From NCBI GenBank assembly GCA_036852015.1, contig JAANDG010000024.1, forward strand, positions 248,001 through 312,000: DNA of 64,000 bases, in the 5' to 3' direction. A program made the translations under genes and the position numbers. The notes below the pieces were generated by a model. The model was not told the origin of the DNA and made no database searches. It saw only the letters and a program-made list of their open reading frames with translations. This document shows positions 1-10,155 of the stretch, one piece after another. How positions within the stretch are numbered: the first letter of the stretch is position 1; every line of letters begins with the position of its first letter. Source of the DNA: Pelodera strongyloides. Taxonomy: Eukaryota; Nematoda; Chromadorea; Rhabditida; Rhabditidae.

Positions 1-493
1 TTTCACTCCTCTCAGCGCCTCTGGTGGTTAATTTTTAAAACTTCTTGACAGAGTTGTATCTCGATTCAATATTCTAATTTTTAACTGCTTTGCATATACT
101 TCTATAATGACGTCATAAAGCAAACAGCTGAGAGGGAGAGACTATGCCAAGATAGGAGAAGCCCGCACAGTCAGACGTCTCTGTCTGCCATCGATTTTAG
201 TTGTCTTTCTAGTTTTCTACCTCTCAAAAATATCCAGTCTTCTAAAAAATTCTTCTATATTAGAATATATGCACATAATAATATATCATATAGAATATCT
301 TTTAACATACGCAATTGTAATATATATAAACAGCTTATTGAAAAAAATTGTTATTTTCGCGTATGAAATTTTCTCCGATATATTGGTAAATTTTTATATT
401 CTACATTTTCCTAATTGTTCAGATATTTTTCTATATATTCAGCTAATCCAACTTATTAACATTATAATTACTCGAAAAAAGCACTAATCAAAC
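1..493. other. 5' flank of the SH3 adaptor gene
   Basis: No coding exon recognised. The sequence is AT-rich and should hold the promoter and 5'UTR of the downstream SH3 gene, or the 3' end of a gene outside the window. The only clear motif is a perfect palindromic CRE at 108-115. Confidence 0.4.
108..115. promoter_or_regulatory. CRE-like palindrome TGACGTCA
   Basis: A perfect 8-bp cAMP-response/ATF consensus about 380 bp upstream of the first start codon. A second exact copy lies in an intron (about 7374-7381), where it is probably fortuitous, so this one could also be chance. Confidence 0.25.
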
Positions 494-3400
494 ATGGATT
501 TCTTAAAGAATAATAAAGGTTAGTCGACAGAGTTCTTTCACTTTTATTATTCTAAACTTTAATAAATTCGTATTGACCGTGGTCTCAAAGGAAACTAATA
601 AATTAAGTATGCAAAGGTAGAACAGTGAGATACTGAAGTATACTTATTAGAAAACATAGACACAGAGAACAACATTTATTGTATGTTATTATTAATATAT
701 ATTTCACAGACTCTTCATTTGCTGCCGCCAAAGCTCTATTTGAAGCGGCGAAGAAGCCAGAAGTGAGAAATGCTGCCGTCGCAGCATCCAAGAATCCTGT
801 CGTTAGGTTGGTACATTTTATATTCAAATCTTTTATCGATTAAATAAATATAACTATAAACCGTGAAATTCCTAATTTGTCTATATTCCAATTTGCGGCA
901 TTGTTTCCGTATGTTATTGTGCATACACATTTACACATATTTCTGACCTGATTAATTATACAGTATTCGTAGCAACTTACTTGTCCTCTCACATTGTAGC
1001 TGTAAGAAGTCTGCTAAAATAAAGTCAAATGAATTCAACATGCCCTCCAGAAATAAATTATTATTCTTACTATTATTATTATTTTAATTCACAACTGATT
1101 TAGAAGCGCTGCCCAATCTGCCGCCAAAGATCCACATACGAGACAGTTGGTAATGGAGGCATTGGCTAAGCAACACCAGGTAGTTCTATGTATAATTTAT
1201 ACTCAATTGCCATTACAGCGATACAACGCCCGGTTTCTGAATTATGGAGACCATCTGTTGTATGTTGCTGCAGTTATTTGCATACATTACATGAAAAACA
1301 GCGTCCGAACTACGTTTCACAAACTGGATCAATGTCGTGTCCTCGTGTAATATTCAACTGAAACAAAATTAACTAAACTGTATCCAAGAGCGTCTAATGG
1401 TGTCGAAGGGTGTCTGGGTGTGTCGTACAGATAGGTCCAGTGTTTACTCTGCTGTTTAAATATTCTATAATTTATTCCAAGACAATTCCAGGGTGACTCG
1501 GCCAAACCAGCTCCGCCCCTAAAGCAATTATCGCCAGAAATTGAGAAACCACCTGTACCAAGGCATGGTAGTGCAACAACATCAAACTACAATAAGCCTA
1601 CAAAGTACACTCCACCAACACCAAGCTACAGCTCGAACACTTTAAGTTATGAAGCTTCGGGTAAGATAGATTGATTTTTGATTATAGCTTATAAAAGTTT
1701 TGTAGTCTTGTTGGCTTTGTATGTAGACCGAAAACTGAAGTAAGGTAGTGTAGTTTGGTGAACCTTTCCTAGCGCCTAGCGTAACATAATTTACAATTAA
1801 TTTTTATTATACTTTTCGAGAAATCACAACTAATTGTAAGAGCTATGTCAAAAAAAAGGTACCAAGGTCAAAGGTACGAAAATAAAGTTATCTGAAGCTG
1901 AACTAACCAAGTTTAGGAACCTCTTACAATAAACCATTGCCGAGCCCGAATGCCTACGGTACTTCCGCTCGGACTCCTTGTAAGTTTTCTTCATATAATA
2001 TTGAGAAAGAATTCTAGAATTTCGGATTATTTTAGCTTGAATCCCTAATTTGTATTTTCCTAACGCAAGTCTTTTCTTTCACTCCTTGATTTACGCTCAA
2101 ACATTCTAATCTGACAGAATTTCTACCCTAGCATATCTTATGTAGTTTGTAATTGAATATGAAAATGTTACGTACTCTATATTACTCAGATGCTCCTCCA
2201 AAACCTGTTTCATCTATGTACCCTTCTATAACAGACGAATTGAACGCACTCAACCTGGGACAACATAAAGGTTGGTATTTTTATATTCTTGTGAATTTGC
2301 TGAAGAAGTCATATGGCCTAAGGGGTACTGAGGTGACCTTATAATGAATCTATATTATTGAACCCTTCTTGATAGACAATGAAGTTTTGTTGACAGTGTT
2401 TTGTTTGATATAGAACACGAAATAAAATAGGCAGCACGCTGCTTATGGTGAGGCCGTGTTCATCAACACACAGGGAGCAGCCCTTCCTAGTCTCACGAGC
2501 GCTCTGAATCTGTTCTGCTCCCGCACTCTGCACTCTTTAGCTCCTTGGGGAGGCCAGGAGGGCTCCCTGCGTATTGGTGAATATCGTATGAAACATATTA
2601 CTGTTGACAAAAACATTAACTATCGATCAGACTCATTATTGCCAATTCACTTACCGTAGTCGACTTTTCTGCCAATTTACACTTACCACTTTGTATAATT
2701 ACGCATTAGAAAAGCAAAGCATTAGAAAATCAAAGCGTTGCAATACAAGCTAGGTACCTTAGTCGTTTCCCTAATCTATAAGGCGTGTTTTGACAGGGTA
2801 CTGATTTTTCCACGGCGTGATAAAAAGTCGTTGTTTTTACTTCAAAGTGAATAGTGTGAAACTTTTAATTCTACGTTTCACGGCGCACGTATCCAAGCGA
2901 CCTTTTAATTTTATTGTTGCGTGAACTCTTGCTTGATGATCTATATATTAGCTTGTAAGTAAAAACTTGTCCGTGTTTATAACTTGTAACGCTTCAATTT
3001 TGAAATACCCAACTATATCTTTGAGAACTTCCATCGATATGTCAGTTTGTTAGAGGTTGGTTTCGACGTTTTTTGAATATTGTCTATGAATGTTTGTTTT
3101 GCGGCGATGCCACTGGTTGTGACGAATATATATGCCACCTTTTTGTCTGCAAAATATTGGATATCAATATAGTTCTCTCCTCTATATTCGTTGTTTTGTA
3201 TCGGAAATTCGAGAATGGTCGACTTTATGTATGTAGTCGATTGATTATAGTTCATTCCTTATTCCTTGTTTAGTTTAACCTTCGTTCAAGTTTTTTTCTA
3301 TATTATCCTTTCTTAGGCGTAAGTCAGAAAATGTGCATCTTGCATAGCTATGATGTTAAGATTGTTTTACTATTTATAGATTTTAATAGTTTGATTTTTA

Positions 3401-6400
3401 TTTCATACACTTATTTATTTTCTCGTGGTTACGTGTGTACACATTTTAATTAGTATCTTTCGTCCTCATGACGTTTACGTTTCCATTTCACTATTTTTTT
3501 GGGGGAATTCAATTATATTCATACCTTTCAATTCACATGTCTCGATTGAAAATTTTTTAACTATGTTTCTTTTGCTATCTCTTTTTATTCTTGACTTATT
3601 TTGTTTTGTTTGGACCTACCCAAGGGCAAAACACTAAACCTGAAATCTTACTCTATAGGTTGCGCTAACAGTCGTACGGCGATACAGTTCATTGTGTATC
3701 AATTAATATATGTAACTGAACAAGGAATATGGTATGTATTACCGTATTGGTATGAGTTGTCATCTCTCCTGATCATGTAATGTGTGTATCTTGTCTTTTC
3801 ATACTACTAAATCAGATTAACATATTTAAAACTTTGACTTTACTATATGACCTTTTATATCCTCAGGACATGCTTTCTATATTCTGCTGCAAACCACGGC
3901 ACTCCTCCGCTTCGGAAACTTCTATGGATTCAATACCAAAAGAGATCACCGTCATCTCCAGTAACCCCACCTTCGACTCCCAATCAACGCTGTTTTCTAA
4001 AGCACATACGCGTACTGTATCACCTCCACCACGTCCCGCCCCTCCATCGAAGACGAAAACAACACTAAATTTGCATACTAAAGTGCCATTGCACGAATCT
4101 AAATTACAGTATTCTGGTGCTTATACCGAAGATTTTCATCGAACAAAAGCTAAACGGGCTGTGGCTAGAAAAGCCCCCCCAAGGCCATTGTTACCAGGCT
4201 CGCCTACCTCAGCAGAGGTACACGCTTCATGTGCCTTTGGTACAGATCCGTATTCTATATACCAGCCAGTGGCTAGGAGGGGAGTTGGAGATACGGACAG
4301 TATAGAGGAGCACGTGAGATACAGGGAGGAAAATGAAGCCTTAAATGCTAATGCTAATTTTAATGCAGCAACGGAATCGGACGCAGCATTATCACATGTT
4401 GTGAGTGCGGAATCTATGGAAGGATGCTCAAATATTCATAAAAAGATAGAAGATGATTTAAGTGAACCTACCTCGTGTAACTCTGAAGCTGGAGGATCTA
4501 CTGTTAAAGAAGGCCCTGATATTGTTATTAGCTCAAGCCAGAGGGATTCATTCGATAATAATGATGACGAAGAAACAATGCAGCCCTCTACTTCCACGAT
4601 TGAAATACAGATTGATGAATGTAAAGGAGAGAGTGAAGAAACTCAAGAAAATGTAGAAATTCTTGAGCAAAACACGATGTCAGAAGGAGAGATTGATAGA
4701 GCAGAACGGGAAAATTGTGACGAAGGCGATGAAAATAGTTTAGGTAATTGTCTAGTATGATGAAACTAGGTGGATGCATCATTGCATAGTAGATTATTCC
4801 ATGGAAGAGGTGATTATTCCATGGAAGAGGTATTTCATAAAGGGTATATGCTAATTAAATAACTTCACCAATCCATCTTCGTGCTACTGTAAGTGGGGGC
4901 GAGTTGTCCAATTAATATGTACTAGGCTCTTATTAGGTCTTATAGTAATAGTAGATTTTTATTTATATAATTCCAGCGCCGAGTCGTCCAGCCCCTCCAG
5001 CCCATCGATCAGCTGCTTCTCCTACGAAGGTAGATTAATTAGTAATTATTATTTTTTACATCTGGAAAATGCTGACCCAAAAAGAAAAACTAATAAAAGT
5101 GAACACTTTTTGAAAACCATATACTTACATAGGAAAACGAAATAATGCCAGTGAACCGTATCCAAATGATGGGTTCACCCATTTCCTTAGTATGGCTCTT
5201 TGGATTTTATAATTTTATTTCTACACTCAATAATTATCCCTCTTTTCAGGACCCCTATGCAGTGGTACTGTATCCGTTTAGTGGAGCTCAGTTTGATGAG
5301 TTGACATCTGAAGTCGGAGATAAGATACTTCTGAAGAGAGAGGTCGATGAACAGTGGATTTATGGTGGGTGTGTGGAGTTAATTTGGGTTCTAAAGAATT
5401 AAGAAACCAGTTTCTATATGAAAGTTATTAAAGAATAATTGAATAATTAAATTTATTATGTAACTAAATATCCCGTCGTTGCAAGTTCGTAGCCTCCGTC
5501 AGTAATTAGAATGTTTGATGACCCATGTTTTAGAGGGTCAGGCCCATTTCAAATGACCCCTAGTTTGGATGATTCCATCTGATTCTCCATGGCAAATATA
5601 GTAGGATATGATATTTTCTAATTTTCAAGCGCAAAATTCACGCAGTATTCAGCAGTTTACCATTGCCAGTCATACCCAACTATTTATCGCAGCTGTCATG
5701 CACCTTCGCGCTAATTGGGCAATAAGCTCTATGGGGCGTGGCAATTACGATATAGGCGAATCAGCGCGAATGGGCGTCACAACTTCGATAGATTGTTGGG
5801 TATGACTGGCCATGGTAAATTGCTGAAAACTGCGTGAATATTGCGAGTGAAAATTGGAAAAAAATTCAGCCTACTATTTGTGACATGGAGAATCAGATGG
5901 AGTCATTAAAAATAGGGGTCATTTGAAATGGGCCTGCCCCTTTAAACGTTTACAAACCCAAAATTGTATACTGGTCTTCTTTAGGCATGAACACGACAAC
6001 TGGAAAACATGGCATCATTCCACTATCGTATTTGGAAATTAAGGTAATTTTCATAAGATTAAGGTCGTTTGCAGTAAAAGTAAAAGTGGTGTGAAGAACA
6101 ACCATACCAGGGGCCGGATGGTCTAGAGGTATGATTCTCGCTTCGGGTGCGAGAGGTCCCGGGTTCGATTCCCGGTTCGGCCCATATTTTGAGAAAAATA
6201 AAGGGATCTTTCAGGTTCCCCTTGTGCCTACACAGGGTACTGCCTCGTCAAGTGCTCCTTATGGTGCATCTGGTTTTACTGGTGTTGCACCAATGGCACC
6301 TCCCAATATAGGGTACCCTTACAAGAAGGAGGTACCAGCAAATACAGTTATCGCACTGTATGACTACAACACTGGTGTCGATGGGGATTTACAGGTGAGA

Positions 6401-8062
6401 AGATGACAAATTTAAGGCGGTAGGCGCGTACATTCTCTTGTATTGTATGCAAATTTTGGTGTCCTTTTGTGTATTTGCATATAATACATACATGGTAGGT
6501 TTCACAAATCGCCTTCTGGTTTATCTGCGGGATATTGTTGTTTTCTCTAGAAAAAAAGAGGATTACATTATAATAAATAATTTTAATTCAGTTTTCCGCT
6601 GGCGATAGTATTGTGGCCACGGAATGGAAGAACGATGAATGGTTGTGTGGGGAGATTTACGGAAAGAAGGGAATATTCCCCGCAAACTTTGTTGACACTT
6701 CCACCCTCGGGAATCTACCCAGAGCTGTTGCCAAAGCAACTTCATCTGCTGCGAGAGCAGCAGTGGAACGGGTCACGGTCACCTATGACTATGATAGTGG
6801 GGTGAGTGATGGAATTTTTAGCTTTGGTTTTATTGCTCTCTCTCTATCTTTCTTTCCTTATTTATCTCTCTCTCTCTCTCCCTTTCGTCATTCATAAAGA
6901 TCCTGCGTCTATAGCTTCTGGTTCCTAACAATCAGTTTAGGTCTGTTATGAAACCATAACATTGTATCCATTTCACAACAATTGGACATGCACATGTATG
7001 TGGACCGCTCCTTGAGCACAATGGCTACCTTATTTTATTCATTATATTTATTGTGTTGTTTTCAGGTATCCGAGGACCTAAAATGTCGTGCGGGAGATGT
7101 GATCGAAGTTGTTGAACATGTGAATGCAGACTGGATAAAGGGCAGACACGCGGGAAGAATTGGACTGATACCGACGACATTTATACAGGTTCGATCTAAC
7201 TATAAGATTTTCTTCGAATCTCCTGATCTCCTCTGTGTTTAGATGAAAACTTATAATACGCCCCTAAGCATTACTGTTTAATTTGGAACTGTTGTCCACT
7301 AATTCATGATTCATAATGTCGGGCTCTGAGGTTCGATACCCGTCTGTTACGATTGTTTTGTGAACAAGAAGACTGACGTCATGGAAAACCTTTTGCAGAC
7401 CTGATAATGTAATAATGATAGCGTACACAATAAGTTGTTCGTATGCTACGATATGTTATTTTAGATGGACCAAGGCTCCGCCTCTGCTCCCTCTCAACCA
7501 ATCGAAATTAATCGGGAAATGACCGTAATTGTGGATTATCCATCTATGGAGTCCGGCCATCTTTCTGTGACTAAAGGAGACAAAGTACTTATAATGGAAG
7601 ATGTGAGCTTATAGTTTATGTATTAAAAATTGTAAACTCATCCTTCTTTCTTAGAAATTAAATCAGTATTGTGCTTGGTTTGAGAAATTCGCATATGGTG
7701 CGCATGTCATTTGTATCATATGCAAATTGGGTGCACCTCCGGAACCCTTCCGGCACACAATTTAAACATGATACATCGAGATGCAGGTATCAACGATACG
7801 TTTTACATACTAGGTACACTACTGCTTTACAGAAATGTTTAAAAAAGGTGGAGTAATATGACAAGCTAGAAGCCTACCAAATTATACATTCTTTGTCAAA
7901 ATTTTTCATGAAGTGATGAATGTCAAGCGCTCTCTTCTCAAATGGTTCATTATATTTTTTACTTTGTTTCAGGTTGACGACTACTGGTATAGAGGCAAGG
8001 TGACAGACAGTGCATTCCGGTTCATGCCTCCTGGATTTATACCAAAGAACTGTGTTCAATAA
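494..8062 (+). CDS. Four-SH3-domain adaptor protein, SH3D19-like
   Basis: Spliced model of 14 exons: 494-518, 710-806, 1104-1179, 1492-1660, 1917-1979, 2190-2270, 4977-5029, 5250-5364, 5985-6043, 6215-6394, 6592-6801, 7066-7188, 7465-7602, 7973-8062. It encodes about 492 aa. All joins keep frame and use GT-AG. The N-terminus is Ala/Lys-rich, then comes a Pro-rich linker (KPAPPLK, PPVPR, RPAPPAH). Four SH3 domains fill the C-terminal 60% (about residues 189-246, 291-344, 365-417, 434-492), each with an ALYDY-type start, a central D/EW or DY-W motif and a G-x-P-x-x-F/Y end. SH3 arrays of this kind bind Pro-rich partners in endocytosis and actin regulation, as SH3D19 (EVE-1) does. I infer orthology only from architecture; another multi-SH3 family is possible. 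SH3D19 of vertebrates has five SH3 domains. An alternative first exon lies at 3870-4743, and introns 8 and 9 carry a foldback element and a tRNA gene. Confidence 0.85.
3870..4743 (+). CDS. Alternative first coding exon of the SH3 adaptor (long isoform)
   Basis: An open frame of 291 codons begins MLSIFCCK and ends at a GTAATT donor in phase 1, which joins in frame to the shared exon at 4977. Neither upstream acceptor in this frame (after 3815 or 3866) is in the phase needed to follow exon 2190-2270, so I read it as an alternative start and not a cassette exon. An acceptor-like CCTCAG sits 3 nt before the ATG, as in other genes here. The N-terminal Cys pair could be palmitoylated. The rest is low-complexity: a Pro-rich SH3-ligand-like stretch (SPPPRPAPP), then an acidic Glu/Ser/Asn-rich tail. 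The long isoform would be about 613 aa. The length of the uninterrupted frame is the main evidence that it codes; no domain is recognised. Confidence 0.6.
4792..4831. repeat. Tandem duplication, 2 x 20 bp
   Basis: Two exact back-to-back copies of a 20-bp unit beginning GATTATTCC, just after the alternative exon's donor. It looks like a recent slippage or duplication event with no evident function. Confidence 0.85.
5533..5943. repeat. Foldback (inverted-repeat) element, about 0.41 kb, in intron 8 of the SH3 gene
   Basis: The left end (AGGCCCATTTCAAATGACCC) matches the reverse complement of the right end. Matching continues inward through a segment with CCATCTGATTCTCCATG and another with CCAGTCATACCCAAC, so most of the element pairs with itself. 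It has no coding capacity. It is flanked by TTTA-like bases; I cannot fix the exact target-site duplication. The right end lies about 41 nt before exon 5985. This is consistent with a non-autonomous DNA element (MITE). Confidence 0.85.
6111..6184 (+). tRNA. tRNA-Pro (CGG)
   Basis: Full cloverleaf. The acceptor GGGCCGG pairs with TCGGCCC with one G-U. The D arm contains GGTCTAGAGG. The anticodon arm CTCGC-TTCGGGT-GCGAG gives anticodon CGG. The T arm is CCGGG-TTCGATT-CCCGG. It lies in sense orientation inside intron 9 of the SH3 gene (6044-6214) and should have its own RNA polymerase III promoter (A and B boxes intact). It is the only intact tRNA I see in the window. Confidence 0.95.
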
Positions 8063-9250
8063 TGATTCTCCCGCCCTGATCTACCTATGTAAACGGCTTC
8101 CCGGGAGCTTGTTGTCCCGTTCCACCGTATGATGGACGACTGCATTCCCATGTTTTATGCTGAACCCGAATTGGGCTCAATTCCTTATTCGAATCAAACC
8201 ATGGGAATGCAGTTCTCCGTAATCCGTTTCAAAAAACGGCAGTTATACTGCTTTAAAACTGACAACCCAGTCTTGTTCGGCAAGACCGGATTCGATTAAT
8301 ATAACGAGAAGAAATTCTTCAACCTTATATCTTTAGCATACAAATTCTTTTGTATTCCCATACTCCTTGTTTCTAATGACATAGATTCGTATTGCAAATC
8401 AACGGTTTCATCAACGAGGTCTTTGTATTTTTTTTAGGTTGTGATAAAAACACATACAGCTAATATCTGTATTTATTAAAAATGAATAGATACGTAGGTT
8501 GGAAGTATGTTAAATTTAGAATTGTTGTCGACTCATCTGAACTTGGTACAAAATAAGAACCTTGTCTTACTTATGTGTTGAGAATACGGTTGCTTCGAGC
8601 ACTCGTGGTGGCGTGGGTTACTCGTTGCAAGCACATAAGTCTAGAATCTAGTGAAATAGAAACTTTTCCATTAACCTAGTCAATATTGTGATAAAATTGA
8701 GCTGTTGTTTATCTGTGAATTCTGTATCATTGTAGGAGTCATTCTATCATTCTACCCTTTTCAATAATAGGAGTTTTTTTTATTGACGATGCAGTTTTAA
8801 TTGATATTTGCAACTCGTATTATTATGTTAGCGACCCTAACCTAACCCTAATTCCCTAATTACGTTTTTTTCAAGTCTGTTTCCTATATGGGCTCAATTT
8901 TTTCGTGTCCTTTGCATAAACGCAATATTATTTTTTACTACTGAGCATGTGAACATGAAACTTGTGTATTGGATAATAAATCGTTTGCAGAACTGTTGTA
9001 TTTGGAATGATATGGTTGATCTCATTTTGTGTATATTTCATGATATTTGCGGCGAGGATGAACTATTTATGTGAATGGTTAGTGTTATTTAGAGCTTCAC
9101 ATAAAGTATTCAATGAAAACTTTGCAAGTTTTATTCATGGGGAAATACTGTAAATAAAGATAAAGATGAGCATAAAGAGTACATAGGAAATGTGTGAACC
9201 CATTTGGTGACGGTTCGCTTTTTTTCGTGGGCCAGCCCTTATCTTCGTGA

Positions 9251-9335
9251 CCACGTGGTGACCAAAATTCAACGAAAACCGTCACCAATTGGTCACAACC
9301 GTCACCAATTGGTCATGAACCAGTCACCAGATGGT
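9251..9335. repeat. Short palindromic tandem repeat (CACCAATTGGT units)
   Basis: Two near-identical units of GTCACCAATTGGTCA at 9281 and 9301, with degenerate copies on each side. Each unit is itself palindromic. Confidence 0.7.
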
Positions 9336-9429
9336 TTTTTTTCGGTAAAAACTGTTTGGTGATGGGCCAACGATTGTTTTTCTGTGGTTTCGGCAATTAT
9401 TTCGTTTTTTCGGTGTTCCTGGTTATATC

Positions 9430-9612
9430 AGCCGAATCCGCAGAAGCGGTGTACCGGGGGAGACCAATTTCTCAGGAAGCAGGTTTATCTCCCTGGTACC
9501 TGCTACCCAGCTACCAACTTTTGCACCTTTGGTGGGGTGAAGGGGTTCCGGACTGGAATCGAACCAACGACCCGGCGGCAACGACCGGCGGTCATTGCGC
9601 GACGTACGATCA
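9430..9612 (-). repeat. tRNA-like / SINE-like relic, antisense
   Basis: On the minus strand there is a B-box-like GGTTCGATTCC followed by a short acceptor-like GGAACCCC and a non-tRNA tail containing GGTAGCTGGGTAGCAGG. The anticodon arm is not canonical and I see no clean A box. A degraded tRNA-derived SINE is the best reading. No second copy of this tail was noticed in the window. Confidence 0.35.
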
Positions 9613-10155
9613 AATCCTCATAAAATACAAGACTTGATCTTACATTAGAGAAAGACCCATAAACTGACCAATAAGTTAACAAAGTGAAATGAAAATATTC
9701 ATATGGATACTCTATTCGGTGTAAACCGAACTTAAGTCAACAAATTCAACACCTTGATGAGCTCCCACATTCGTTTTCCACATACTGTTTTCATATAATA
9801 TATTATACATTTTCAACAAGAAAAATCCCGCATTTTTCAAACCGTTTTGGAATAAAAATTGAGATAGTCAAGGCACTAAGTTTTCCCTCTCATTTGTGTG
9901 TTTTTATAATGCAGCGTTCTAATACGGTATTCTGCTGAAATAGCGTCTGTGGCGTGTTTAGCACACTCGACCACCGAAAAATTTCGTAGAGTGGTATTTC
10001 TATTTCATTTTGATTATTATTTTTGGAGCGGAGTTTTCTATTTATAAAAATGTTGGCTTTGTTTTTATACTGCTATTTCTTCTTGTGTTATTTTTTTCAC
10101 GAATACGCGAAGTTCTTTAAACTGTCATTTAACCAACCTGCTTTCAGGGTACCCC

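Larger units (their letters stand above)
8063..10155. other. 3'UTR of the SH3 gene and intergenic region upstream of RPL3
   Basis: No coding exon recognised. It holds an AATAAA at about 8975-8980 that could end the SH3 transcript, a telomere-like CCCTAA run at about 8833-8857, a short tandem/palindromic repeat at 9251-9335, and an antisense SINE-like stretch at about 9430-9612. The RPL3 promoter should lie near the right end, but I see no distinct core motif. Confidence 0.6.

Noticed and set aside
2456..2659. GC-richer open frame in intron 6 of the SH3 gene
   Set aside because: No phase-compatible splice sites and no protein-like motif. The flanking exons join to each other in frame without it.
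7374..7381. Second TGACGTCA motif
   Set aside because: Deep inside an intron of the SH3 gene with no promoter context; likely chance.
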